Positions 8,166 through 16,767 of a stretch of 64,000 nucleotides of DNA are shown one piece after another. The number at the start of each line of letters is the position of its first letter. Positions within the stretch are counted from its first letter, which is position 1. The notes beneath the pieces were generated by a model that worked only from the letters and a program-made list of their open reading frames with translations, was not told the origin of the DNA and searched no databases. The position numbers and the translations under genes are program-made. This stretch comes from SXRF01 sp038043465 (GTDB taxonomy: Bacteria > Pseudomonadota > Alphaproteobacteria > Rickettsiales > SXRF01). The DNA lies in contig JBBTBX010000006.1 of NCBI GenBank assembly GCA_038043465.1, positions 186,001-250,000 on the forward strand. The letters run 5' to 3'.

Positions 8166-9053
8166 TCAAGATATAGTCTTTGCCAGCGAGACTTTACCGC
8201 TACCCCTGCTTGCCGCTTTCTGCTGCGATGAATGCGGCTTCCAACCAGTCATGGTTATCAGCTCAAAACTGGCTGTGATGCGGTTATCATTATTGGAAAA
8301 ATCGCGCAGGTAATTATCAACAGCCGACATCATAAGCGAGCATGGGGTAAAATTCTTCTCACATTCAGCAAGGGAATTGCTTTCTCCCATATAACGCAGC
8401 TCCTTCATTAGTTTCAGCGGATGGCTATATTCGACGGTGACAATCTCACTATCAACCACTGGCAGGGCAAACCCGGCTCTTTGCAACAAAGAGCCGGCTG
8501 TCTGCACATCGATAAAAGGCGATATGCGCGGGGAAACCCCTCCCCGATATTCTATTTCCGCTTTTTCAAATGACGCGCGTAGTTCATGCAAAGTCTGCCC
8601 ACCAAAAAACACGGCAAGAAACAGCCCGTCAGGTTTTAGAGATCTCTGAATCTGAATCAACGTCCCTGCCAGATCATTCACCCAGTGCAAAGAACCAACA
8701 CTCATAACCAGATCAAATTTATTATCGGCAAATGGCAATAATTCCTCATCCGCAACCAGATTGATAGTATTATTGGCATTTTGTGCAGCGCGCAATAATT
8801 CTTGCGCCACCGCCATTTGGATTAAAGTCTTTATCTTTCCGCGCCTCTGCAAGGTTTCAGCCAATATTCCACCACGCGCCCCTAAATCAAGGGCAAGAGG
8901 GAAATCGCGGTTAATATATTCCAGCCGGTCACACAGCCTATGTGCCATTTCCCTGAACAAGAAGTCATACTCAGAAAAATTTGCCGCCGCCCGCAAGCGA
9001 TGTTTTTTGAGTCTTTTTCGGTCAAAGATATTAGGAACATTATTATAAATCAT
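8166..9053 (-). CDS. Class I SAM-dependent methyltransferase, BioC/NDUFAF5-like
   Basis: A 295-residue class I methyltransferase. Motif I is LDLGARGGIL (about 56-65), motif II-like LVADEELLPF, and DLVMSVGSLHWVNDL plus LKPDGLFLAVFFGG are motifs IV-V of the BioC family. The C-terminal EYSHPLKLMKELRYMGESN is characteristic of NDUFAF5 (C20orf7) homologues, which in mitochondria act in complex I assembly as arginine hydroxylase; the bacterial role is not settled, and a BioC role in biotin synthesis is less likely since no bio genes are near. It diverges from the PEP-carboxylase-like gene, with comF beyond; a methyltransferase-comF neighbourhood is common in alphaproteobacteria. Confidence 0.82.
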   Translation of the reverse strand: MIYNNVPNIFDRKRLKKHRLRAAANFSEYDFLFREMAHRLCDRLEYINRDFPLALDLGARGGILAETLQRRGKIKTLIQMAVAQELLRAAQNANNTINLVADEELLPFADNKFDLVMSVGSLHWVNDLAGTLIQIQRSLKPDGLFLAVFFGGQTLHELRASFEKAEIEYRGGVSPRISPFIDVQTAGSLLQRAGFALPVVDSEIVTVEYSHPLKLMKELRYMGESNSLAECEKNFTPCSLMMSAVDNYLRDFSNNDNRITASFELITMTGWKPHSSQQKAASRGSGKVSLAKTIS

Positions 9054-9239
9054 AGAGATACATAGTTTGTAATGGTTAACGTAACATTAGCGAACGGCAT
9101 TGTCATCAATTCTTCATATGTATGATATTGATTTTAAGTAGAATAGTGATAGTTTTTTATTAAAGGGTTTTAACTAAAAACTAAAGCAAAATTGGTATTC
9201 TAATATAATACTTGATAGATTGCCGATTAAACAGGGAAT

Positions 9240-12200
9240 ATGCCAGATATAACTAGTACAACGCCAAATCCTCTAGAAACAACTGTGGCTATTGATTTAG
9301 CACGGGAACTGAGCGACCAGCAGATAGAAATTATCAGGGGAAAACCGGATTTTGGCGGGAAAGAAATCGCTAACAGGTTGAAAATGCTGCGCGACGCAGT
9401 ATGGGGGGATAAAGAAACCAAAAAACCTCTAGCCGAAGACGAACAAAAAGCAAGATTTACCGCAGCAATTGAAGGACTTAATGAGCCACAAAAGGAGCAG
9501 CTGCTTTCCTCATACGCTAAAATGGGACATTTATATGAAATAGCCTCACTTTCTGCTAGGTCTAATTATTTTAATAAAATCAAAGCAAATCCAAAAGACG
9601 CAATACCGGATAGTATCGCTGATTTAGCTACAACCTATATTAATGTCAAAGAATTGGTAGAAAAACTTAACCATCCGGTTTTTGAAGTGGTAATGACCGC
9701 CCATCCCACCAACGTCAATTCGCTGGAATCGATGCGGGCGCAAAGGGAAATTAACAAGGCTCTGGAAAAACATGATCAGGAAGACCTCACCAAAGCCCTT
9801 ACCAAATATCAGGAAACTTCTTTGTTAAAAGAAAAAATAGAAAATGGTAAAAAAGCAACTGAAAATCTTACAGTTCGCGAAGAGACCCAAACAGCACTCT
9901 ATTTCCTCGGCAACATTTACGAAGATTTGCCAAGGATCTACGCCAATTATGACAGGGCTTTAGAAAAACATTCTAAAGAAACAAATTCCAGCTATGACCC
10001 TACTGCGCTTAATCTAAAAATAAAGCTTGGCTCATGGGGATCTTCGGGCGACAAGGACGGGAATAACAGTGTAACAGCGGAAACAACTCTGGAGGCAATC
10101 GCCCTGCATACTCAAGCTATAATCACCCGCTATCGTGACGATTTAGAAAAAATTCCTGCACTGAGCAGATGGAAAACTAACTTTTCCGAAGCATTGACAG
10201 AATTAAATCCACTTACAGAAGAAATCGCAAAATTGCGTGAAGATGCAAAGAAAGAGCAGAAAGATAGTAATTCTACACCCGAAAAGCTCAGCGAACGTTT
10301 TGACAAATTATCAGGGAACCTAGCAAAAATCAGGAATTCCCTTGATGCCAAGAATTTTGAGAAAGATTTGAAAGAATCAGCAGAGCATAATAGTGAAGAA
10401 GGCAAAAACTCTTTAAATTTATTGCGTCGCGTCCGGGTTTTTGGTTTTAATTTCTCAAAAATTGAATATCGGGAAACTGCGAAAGAGTATAGTCGAGTGG
10501 TTGGAGAGTTAATTGATGGCTATAGAGATTTAACACCAGAACAGAAAGCCGAAAAGCTGACTGAACTTCTGCAACAACCAGGCAAGGCTACAAAACTTTT
10601 TGAAGATAAAAAATCTCAAATTTTAGAAGGTGCTGGAAAAGTTTACTCTAAAGATTCGGCTAAACCTATCGCCTATCATACTCTTAAACGCATGGCACTG
10701 GCGCGTGATTTTGGCGATATGATAAAAGATAATGTGCTGGCAGAATGCGGGCAGTTGGAAAATGGATCTGGAACGAAGCTAACAGATAAAGAAAAAGAAC
10801 CGTTAGTAGCCGCGCAGGGACTCACTAATATTCTTGAAGCACAATTCCTGCAACAGGCTGTCGCAAAAGACGGAAAACGCCCTAAGCTAGGGATAATACC
10901 GCTATTTGAAGAACCTGACACTCTTAAGAATATTGAGCTTATAATGGAAGCCGCTTATACAAACGAAACCTATAAAAAACATTTAAAACTTTTAGGAAGC
11001 AATGATGGGGCTACACAACAAGTGCAAATTGCCCATAGCGACAATGCTAAACGTTCCGGCCTGCAAGCAGCAAGAGCGTATATCCACACTGCCCATCACA
11101 AGATGCGCGAGTTGGGCAAAAAATACCCGGATATACAAACCCAGTTTTTCGAGGGCGGAAGCATATCCGACACCTACCGTAATGGGGTACGGGCATTATC
11201 GAAAACCATTGACGCTTTTGCTTTGCATGATTTTGCTAAATTTACCTTCCAGGGTGGTGATTTACTGAATTTCTTTAACCACCCATCCTCGGTGGAACGT
11301 TTATTTGATAACGCAGTTTCCCACCAGACCAGGATGCTGGAAGCTGGAAATCCAGTAGATGGAGAAGGCAAGAAGTGGGTGACTAGAGTAAGAAATTCGC
11401 AAAGTAATACTCCAAACCCGGAAGTTGAAAAGAATGTCATCAGGGCATTAAGGCAAACCCTAGTTGACTATCAGACTCGAGACTTAGCACCTGATGCCCT
11501 ACCAGTTTTGTTGGAAGCACTTAATTACAAGAAAGTTACAAGGGATAGTAATGCCAGCTCACGCGCTGGCGAAAGAACTGGAACAGCTTTTGCTAAAGCA
11601 AATACGCATTTAGGAAACATTACTTTTAAACCAATAAATGTTGATGATATACGTACTATAGGCTTAAGTAAAACAGCACAAGGTGCTTGTTTTATTCCTA
11701 CCATTGCCGGCTCATCGGAACTAAAGGAACATCTTAATACTGTGTTTAGTAAAAGTGAATTTAATGATCCTAAAAAAACAGGAATACCTCTTGCCCCTCT
11801 TACATCTGAAACGCTAAAAAAAATCAATGATAGTTCTGCTGTTTTCCATGATGACCAAGAACGCTTAGCAATTGCTGTAGTACTTGACGATTTGGATATA
11901 ACTGAAAAGGTAGCAAAACCACAACTTATAAATGCACCGACAGAATATAGAGAGGCAAGTGCTTTTTATCTAGATAATCTTAGAAAAACTGACAGACTTG
12001 CTGCCGAATTATCTTATGCTTCTCTTACTGGAAAAGACCTGCATGCAAGCAACCTATCTCCTAAAATAATTCGTGAAAAAATGACCAATGACGCTTTGCC
12101 ACATCTGAAAGAAGATATAATAAACAAAACCAATTATCGCGCTGCGCTGCTGCATTGGCAAATTGAACATCCTGAGCTTTTTGAAAGCCAGTATATGGGA

Positions 12201-12311
12201 AGAACCGCACAAGTGGCAAAAGACACCGTAGAACATGGGCGTTGGCTGGGGGCAAGTGACCCGTCAACAACAAAGCATCAAAAAGATAATATTGCCGGAC
12301 GCGCCAGGTAG
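9240..12311 (+). CDS. Divergent phosphoenolpyruvate-carboxylase-like protein
   Basis: A 1023-residue protein, longer than the usual 880-930 for PEP carboxylase (PEP + bicarbonate to oxaloacetate). Family motifs are present: TAHPTN around the catalytic His at residue 155 (usual TAHPTE), GSWGSSGDKDGNNSVT at about 264-279 (usual SWMGGDRDGN), FGFNFSKIEYRE with Arg 411 (usual FGFHLAPLDIRQ), GIIPLFEEPDTL, and SDNAKRSG with Lys 604 (usual SDSAKDAG). The highly conserved GRGGxxGRGG active-site loop is replaced by EGGSISDTYRNG at about 638-649, and the protein ends without the conserved C-terminal QNTG. It may be a catalytically altered paralogue. Start ATG has aggga upstream; comF follows after 14 bases. 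Confidence 0.78.
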   Translation: MPDITSTTPNPLETTVAIDLARELSDQQIEIIRGKPDFGGKEIANRLKMLRDAVWGDKETKKPLAEDEQKARFTAAIEGLNEPQKEQLLSSYAKMGHLYEIASLSARSNYFNKIKANPKDAIPDSIADLATTYINVKELVEKLNHPVFEVVMTAHPTNVNSLESMRAQREINKALEKHDQEDLTKALTKYQETSLLKEKIENGKKATENLTVREETQTALYFLGNIYEDLPRIYANYDRALEKHSKETNSSYDPTALNLKIKLGSWGSSGDKDGNNSVTAETTLEAIALHTQAIITRYRDDLEKIPALSRWKTNFSEALTELNPLTEEIAKLREDAKKEQKDSNSTPEKLSERFDKLSGNLAKIRNSLDAKNFEKDLKESAEHNSEEGKNSLNLLRRVRVFGFNFSKIEYRETAKEYSRVVGELIDGYRDLTPEQKAEKLTELLQQPGKATKLFEDKKSQILEGAGKVYSKDSAKPIAYHTLKRMALARDFGDMIKDNVLAECGQLENGSGTKLTDKEKEPLVAAQGLTNILEAQFLQQAVAKDGKRPKLGIIPLFEEPDTLKNIELIMEAAYTNETYKKHLKLLGSNDGATQQVQIAHSDNAKRSGLQAARAYIHTAHHKMRELGKKYPDIQTQFFEGGSISDTYRNGVRALSKTIDAFALHDFAKFTFQGGDLLNFFNHPSSVERLFDNAVSHQTRMLEAGNPVDGEGKKWVTRVRNSQSNTPNPEVEKNVIRALRQTLVDYQTRDLAPDALPVLLEALNYKKVTRDSNASSRAGERTGTAFAKANTHLGNITFKPINVDDIRTIGLSKTAQGACFIPTIAGSSELKEHLNTVFSKSEFNDPKKTGIPLAPLTSETLKKINDSSAVFHDDQERLAIAVVLDDLDITEKVAKPQLINAPTEYREASAFYLDNLRKTDRLAAELSYASLTGKDLHASNLSPKIIREKMTNDALPHLKEDIINKTNYRAALLHWQIEHPELFESQYMGRTAQVAKDTVEHGRWLGASDPSTTKHQKDNIAGRAR

Positions 12312-12325
12312 CGTTAAAAGGGTGT

Positions 12326-13036
12326 ATGCACACCCCAATTCTCAACCTCCTGTTTCCACCACAATGTTTGAATTGTGAATGTCGTGTGCCAACGCATGGG
12401 ACATTATGCATCCCCTGCTGGCAGCAGATTCATTTCATAACCGAACCGATGTGCCATGCTTGCGGCCTGCCCTTTGATTATGACATCGGCGATGGTGCAT
12501 TATGTGGGGCATGTATGCATAAGCATCCTGATTACAACCATGCGCGGGCAGTTTTTCGTTATGACGAGCATAGTCGCAAACTTATAACCCGTTTCAAATA
12601 TTCCGATCATACCCAGCTTGCTAAAATTTATGGAACGTGGCTGATGGGAACCGGTGGGAAATTACTAGAACAAAGCGACATGATAATTCCAGTGCCACTG
12701 CATTATTTCCGCTTCCTGCATCGCCGCTTCAACCAGTCGGCACTCCTTGCCCATACTCTATCAAAAAAAAGCTCTGTAAAATGCCTGCCGAATGCATTAA
12801 TCCGTACCCGTAAAACCACCCCGCAAACTGGTCTCACCCGCAAACAGCGTGAAACAAATGTGAAAGGCGCATTCACCATTAATAAACGTTCCGTAAGAGT
12901 AATAAAAGGAAAGAATATATTATTGATAGATGATGTATTTACGACTGGTTCAACTATCGAACAATGTACAAAAGTTTTGTTAAAAGCTGGCGCAGCTCAA
13001 GTAAATGTGCTAACATTGGCAAGGGCAATTAAATAA
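12326..13036 (+). CDS. comF: ComF family phosphoribosyltransferase-like protein
   Basis: A 236-residue ComF homologue. The N-terminus has a zinc-binding cysteine set (CLNC, CIPC, CHAC, CGAC within the first 70 residues), followed by the conserved FKYSDH, the PVPLHYFRFLHRRFNQS motif, TRKQRETNVKGAF, and the phosphoribosyltransferase PRPP loop ILLIDDVFTTGST near residue 195. ComF proteins take part in DNA uptake during natural transformation in some bacteria, but the gene is widespread in non-competent species and the substrate is unknown. The start ATG follows the PEP-carboxylase-like gene by 14 bases, so they probably share a transcript. Confidence 0.93.
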   Translation: MHTPILNLLFPPQCLNCECRVPTHGTLCIPCWQQIHFITEPMCHACGLPFDYDIGDGALCGACMHKHPDYNHARAVFRYDEHSRKLITRFKYSDHTQLAKIYGTWLMGTGGKLLEQSDMIIPVPLHYFRFLHRRFNQSALLAHTLSKKSSVKCLPNALIRTRKTTPQTGLTRKQRETNVKGAFTINKRSVRVIKGKNILLIDDVFTTGSTIEQCTKVLLKAGAAQVNVLTLARAIK

Positions 13037-13046
13037 GGATATTTAT

Positions 13047-13562
13047 ATGAATAGCAAAATAACAAATGTATTAAGCCTGTTTCTTGCATTGGTGATAGCA
13101 GCCTATAGCCTTCCTTCGCACGCAGAAAAGGGAGGCAAGGGCAAGCATGGTTATGAAGATGATGATCATGGTGGTGGAAAACATAAAAAGCATAAAGATA
13201 AAAAACATAAGCATCATAAATCGGATCATGATGGCAGCCATTCATTCAAAATAAGCTTTGGAAATGATGATCGTGTTGTTATCAGAGAATATCTGACGCG
13301 TGAATATGCGCCAAACTGCCCGCCTGGACTTGCCAAAAAACATAATGGCTGCCTACCTCCTGGAATCGCCAAAAAACGTTACGTTGTCGGACAACCTCTG
13401 CGCGGGCAGTGGCTTCCTGTCCCGCATGATTTGCTGGTATTGCTCGGGCCAGTGCCTGTAGGCTACCAGTATGTTCAGGTTGATAAAGACGTGCTGCTTA
13501 TTTCCGAAGCATCAAAGAAAGTGATAGATGCGGTGACGTTATTATCGGCTGTTAGCAACTAG
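13047..13562 (+). CDS. RcnB-like periplasmic protein with His/Lys-rich region
   Basis: A 171-residue secreted protein: signal peptide of about 26 residues ending at SHA, then a low-complexity tract rich in His, Lys, Asp and Gly (about 27-68) with obvious metal-binding potential, then a globular end with CPPGLAKKHNGCLPPGIAKK, YVVGQPL, PVPHDLLVLLGP and GYQYVQVDKDVLLI. The C-terminal pattern matches the RcnB family (nickel/cobalt homeostasis in E. coli). Start ATG has aagga upstream, ten bases after comF. The next gene starts one base after its stop. Metal specificity is not determined by the sequence. Confidence 0.8.
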   Translation: MNSKITNVLSLFLALVIAAYSLPSHAEKGGKGKHGYEDDDHGGGKHKKHKDKKHKHHKSDHDGSHSFKISFGNDDRVVIREYLTREYAPNCPPGLAKKHNGCLPPGIAKKRYVVGQPLRGQWLPVPHDLLVLLGPVPVGYQYVQVDKDVLLISEASKKVIDAVTLLSAVSN

Positions 13563-13563
13563 A

Positions 13564-14328
13564 ATGAATTGGAGAGAAAGAATAGAATCTGATTATGGAA
13601 AAGCAGGCGAACAATTTAAGAACCTTACAGATAAAGATAAGAAACTTTATTGGTGCTTCTATAAATACAGAGTAAAACTAAGCATAGAGATGGTTTATTA
13701 TGAAATATTCTATAATCCTGACTCTAATTCCCTATTTACTCTAGGAGCACATATGCATGCAAATGATACAGCAGCAGCCCAGATAATAAAGCCACTTATA
13801 TCAAAGTCGATAACAATAAATCACAGTGGCGAGTTTGAAATATTTACTTCTGGTATACTAGGAGGAGGTGAATTTGATTTTTCATCAAACATAAAACAAT
13901 CTATTGATATAAATACAATGAGTTGGAAACTTTTTAATATTAGCTCTAAAATTAGAGAAACCAAATTTTCAAGGAATAACAAGATTCTGGCTTCTTGGAA
14001 TGAGAACTATGAATACACTATTAATCATGACAATTATAAAGAGAATCCAATAGAGGTTGTATGCCCTGCTTGTTTTGATAAAGGGTTTAAAGACTCCTTT
14101 GCTATATCAAAAGCAGATTACAGTAGTGGAGCTACGGGATACGAATTATATAGCTGCAATACAATAAATGCAAAGATGGGCTGTACAAATTGTGGTGGTA
14201 GTGAAGTGGAATACGAAAGATGGTACTTAATGGAAAACCCTGAATTAAAAAAAGATTCTAAAACCATAGTTAAAGGAAAGGGAGTTACAAACGAAATACA
14301 AATGCCACCTTATAAGTTACTAGATTAA
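13564..14328 (+). CDS. Hypothetical protein with zinc-ribbon-like Cys pairs
   Basis: Unrecognised 254-residue protein. The N-terminal half is mixed alpha/beta without clear motif; the C-terminal half has CPACFDKGF (about 175-183) and CTNCGG (about 217-222), a CxxC...CxxC arrangement that could bind one zinc. No signal peptide or membrane segment. Base and codon usage is visibly more AT-rich than its neighbours (many Asn, Ile, Lys, Tyr codons ending in A/T), suggesting recent acquisition. It starts one base after the RcnB-like stop and is convergent with metH, with 18 bases between the stops. Confidence 0.6.
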   Translation: MNWRERIESDYGKAGEQFKNLTDKDKKLYWCFYKYRVKLSIEMVYYEIFYNPDSNSLFTLGAHMHANDTAAAQIIKPLISKSITINHSGEFEIFTSGILGGGEFDFSSNIKQSIDINTMSWKLFNISSKIRETKFSRNNKILASWNENYEYTINHDNYKENPIEVVCPACFDKGFKDSFAISKADYSSGATGYELYSCNTINAKMGCTNCGGSEVEYERWYLMENPELKKDSKTIVKGKGVTNEIQMPPYKLLD

Positions 14329-14346
14329 TATAACTTAATTAAAACG

Positions 14347-16098
14347 CTAAATATTGAAATATTTCGCTTGCGGATGGTGGACAACTATTGCTGAAGTTGA
14401 TTGCTCTGGGTGGAGTTGGAATTCATCAGAAAGTTCAATGGCGATGCGCTCTGCACCGAGTAATGACAACAATAATTCCTGGTCTTCCAGGCGCGGGCAG
14501 GCAGGATAGCCAAAGCTATAACGCGAGCCACGATAGCCCTGCTTCAGCATTTTCCTTATGTCACGGTCATCCTCATGTCCGAAGCCAAGCTCCGAGCGAA
14601 TTTTTTTATGGATATATTCAGCCGAGCTTTCGGCGATTTCTACGCCTAGCCCATGCAGATATAAATAATCCTGATAGCGGTTATTTTCAAACCACTGCCG
14701 CGCCACATCGGCAACTGTCTGCCCGGCGGTTACTACCTGCATAGCCAGCACATCGCGCTCGGAAGCGTCTACATCGCGGAAGAAATCGGCAACACATATT
14801 CCGCCATCTTTATCCTGACGCGGTAAATCCAATTGCCCAACCTGTTTTTTTCCTGATTCATCAAATATCAGGAGGCTATTGCCACTGCTTGCGCATTTGA
14901 AAAACCCATAAGCCGCTTTAGGCTGCAAAATATTTTCGCTCTCACATTCAGCAAGCAGTTTTTTTAAAATCGGACGAACATCCGTATCCACCCATTTCCA
15001 ATATTCATCCAGAGATTTTCCGGCTTTTTTAAAGCCCCAATGGAAGGTAAAAAGCATCTGTTCATTAAGGTACGGGATGAGAGCTTTCACCGGAATGCTA
15101 TCGACAATTTTTGCACCCCAGAATGGCGGCTTTGGCACTGCAACCTGCGCGGCAAGTTCCGCACGTTTTAATTTAATTGCTTCCCATTCAACTGGGCGCA
15201 TTTCCACGCCAATCAGCTTCTGTCCGGCTTCTTCGTTCTGCGACCAGCGTTGTTTGGCTTTTGAACTGCTTGGGCGGTTATGCTTGCGTTTTTTGATGTC
15301 TTCCAGATGGCTGTCAAACTGACCGCCCGCGATTTTATTCATCAGATCCAGACCGTCAAAAGCATCCTGCGCATAAGCCACCCGCCCTGCCCCATAAGCC
15401 TCCACGCAGTCTTCTTCCACATAAGCACGGGTAAGGGCCGCACCACCAAGAAGAACCGGAATGTTGATTCCTTTTGAAGTTAAATCAGCAAGATTCTCGC
15501 GCATCACCACCGTTGATTTTACGAGTAGTCCCGAAAGCCCGATCGCATCCGGTTTTACCTCATCAACGGCTTTCAGAATTAAGTCGATAGGCTGTTTGAT
15601 GCCAAGATTGTAGACCTTGAAACCATTATTAGTGAGGATAATATCCACGAGGTTTTTGCCAATATCATGCACATCGCCTTTAACTGTGGCGAGAACGATC
15701 TTTCCTTTTTCCTGCCCTTCGATTTTTTCCATGAATTGCTCAAGATACGCCACGGCTTTTTTCATGGTTTCAGCACTTTGCAGAACAAATGGCAACTGCA
15801 TTTTCCCAGAGCCAAACAACTCACCAACAACTTTCATGCCGGCAAGCAAAATATCATTGATGATAAATAGTGGCGTATGGGTTTTCATGGCAATAGCAAG
15901 ATCATCTTCCAGACCTTTCTTGTCACCGTCAACGATGCGGTCTTTAAGCACGCCCTCGATAGTATCTGCCCGCTGCTTTACCGACGATGCTTCACCTTTA
16001 CGCCCTTCAAACAGGGCAATAAAATACTGCAGCGGATCATAAGGATCATCCGATGTGCCAGCTGGTTTTTTGGGAATGTATGGTGTGTCAATGGTCAC
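14347..16098 (-). CDS. metH: Methionine synthase, cobalamin-binding and activation half (split MetH)
   Basis: A 583-residue protein covering only the C-terminal half of MetH (E. coli about 1227 residues). Order: B12-binding cap helices (about 50-125), cobalamin domain with KGDVHDIGKN (residues 140-149, axial His in DxHxxG), LSGLLVKS and GGAALT, then the SAM-binding activation domain (about 310-583) with YRGSRYSFGYPACP at 522-535. It lacks the homocysteine and folate-binding modules, which must be supplied by another gene; split MetH is known in alphaproteobacteria such as Caulobacter, where the halves are adjacent. Here the upstream neighbour is instead hicB, whose TGA overlaps the GTG start (gtga, 16095-16098). 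It uses methylcobalamin, as does NrdJ adenosylcobalamin. Confidence 0.9.
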   Translation of the reverse strand: MTIDTPYIPKKPAGTSDDPYDPLQYFIALFEGRKGEASSVKQRADTIEGVLKDRIVDGDKKGLEDDLAIAMKTHTPLFIINDILLAGMKVVGELFGSGKMQLPFVLQSAETMKKAVAYLEQFMEKIEGQEKGKIVLATVKGDVHDIGKNLVDIILTNNGFKVYNLGIKQPIDLILKAVDEVKPDAIGLSGLLVKSTVVMRENLADLTSKGINIPVLLGGAALTRAYVEEDCVEAYGAGRVAYAQDAFDGLDLMNKIAGGQFDSHLEDIKKRKHNRPSSSKAKQRWSQNEEAGQKLIGVEMRPVEWEAIKLKRAELAAQVAVPKPPFWGAKIVDSIPVKALIPYLNEQMLFTFHWGFKKAGKSLDEYWKWVDTDVRPILKKLLAECESENILQPKAAYGFFKCASSGNSLLIFDESGKKQVGQLDLPRQDKDGGICVADFFRDVDASERDVLAMQVVTAGQTVADVARQWFENNRYQDYLYLHGLGVEIAESSAEYIHKKIRSELGFGHEDDRDIRKMLKQGYRGSRYSFGYPACPRLEDQELLLSLLGAERIAIELSDEFQLHPEQSTSAIVVHHPQAKYFNI

Positions 16099-16517
16099 GC
16101 TAGGCGCACTTCGAGTTTTTTTCCTAAAGCCTCAGCGGCAGCCTGCAATTGCGCGAACACAGAAGCATGAACTGGAGAAAACATCCGATCAATTTGTTTC
16201 TGATTAACTCCCAACATTTTAGCCAAGTCAGCTTTGCGCTTCCCTTGTTTCCGCATTTCAATAAATAATGCAACTTTTGCTGAAAGAAGTGCTGGCAAAA
16301 TTATATAATCATTACCACTATCACAATCTTTAGCATTTGGTATTTCTTCACCATCTGCCAGTGCTGAAGCAATAACAACCTCTATCATTTTTTCCGCTTC
16401 TAACTTGACCTCTGCTTTACTCGCAGCAGAACACACACCCTGAAATCTTCCACTGGGATGACTAATGGTAGCAATATATTCACCATCTATTTTTTCGATT
16501 AATATTGGATAACGCAT
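16095..16517 (-). CDS. hicB: HicB-family antitoxin with C-terminal HTH
   Basis: A 140-residue HicB: N-terminal partial RNase H fold (YPILIEKIDGEYIATISHPSG, about 3-23; GVCSAASKAEVKLEAEKMI) and a C-terminal helix-turn-helix (RKADLAKMLGVNQKQIDRMF, about 93-112) expected to bind the operon operator. HicB neutralises the HicA mRNA interferase. The ATG at 16515-16517 lies seven bases after the hicA stop, the standard hicAB order, but hicA here carries two frameshifts. Its stop overlaps the metH start. A freestanding repressor role remains possible if hicA is dead. Confidence 0.88.
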   Translation of the reverse strand: MRYPILIEKIDGEYIATISHPSGRFQGVCSAASKAEVKLEAEKMIEVVIASALADGEEIPNAKDCDSGNDYIILPALLSAKVALFIEMRKQGKRKADLAKMLGVNQKQIDRMFSPVHASVFAQLQAAAEALGKKLEVRLA

Positions 16518-16524
16518 AACACCC

Positions 16525-16708
16525 CTATTTCAAACCAAGCTGCCTTTTTATCGCATGTACCAAACCAGTACCAATTCCCTGCTACCATGAAAAGGCATAA
16601 CTGTCTTTCTTCCCTTATAATGGATAGTTATATGACCACCCTTACCTTTTGATTCTTCAAAGCTACAACCATGCTCTTTAAGCCATTTTTGAACTCGCTA
16701 TACTTCAT
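16525..16708 (-). pseudogene. hicA: hicA toxin gene with two frameshifts
   Basis: Reading from the ATG at 16706-16708 gives MKYSEFK and then breaks; one missing base in a run of five A (about 16687-16691) restores WLKEHGCSFEESKGKGGH, YKGRKTVMPFHGSREL, and a second missing base near 16578 restores TGLVHAIKRQLGLK with a TAG at 16525-16527. The corrected product would be 61 residues, the normal HicA size, with the catalytic Gly-Gly-His intact. HicA is an mRNA interferase (double-stranded RNA-binding fold). The two lesions indicate a decayed toxin, unless they are sequencing errors in short homopolymers. Promoter and operator-like palindrome are still intact upstream. Confidence 0.82.
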
Positions 16709-16715
16709 ATAGCGA
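16695..16715. promoter_or_regulatory. Inverted repeat over the hicA start (possible HicB operator)
   Basis: tcgctata-cttca-tatagcga forms a perfect 8-bp inverted repeat that contains the hicA start codon and lies just downstream of the predicted transcription start. HicB proteins with an HTH tail bind such palindromes; a translational hairpin is the alternative. Confidence 0.45.
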
Positions 16716-16730
16716 ACTCCACACTAACCA

Positions 16731-16759
16731 AATATACGGCATTATTGTCTTATTGTAAA
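16731..16759 (-). promoter_or_regulatory. Predicted sigma-70 promoter of hicAB
   Basis: On the minus strand, TTTACA (16754-16759) and TATATT (16731-16736) are separated by 17 bases, placing the transcription start near 16724, about 16 bases before the hicA start codon. Confidence 0.5.
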
Positions 16760-16767
16760 GCATATAA

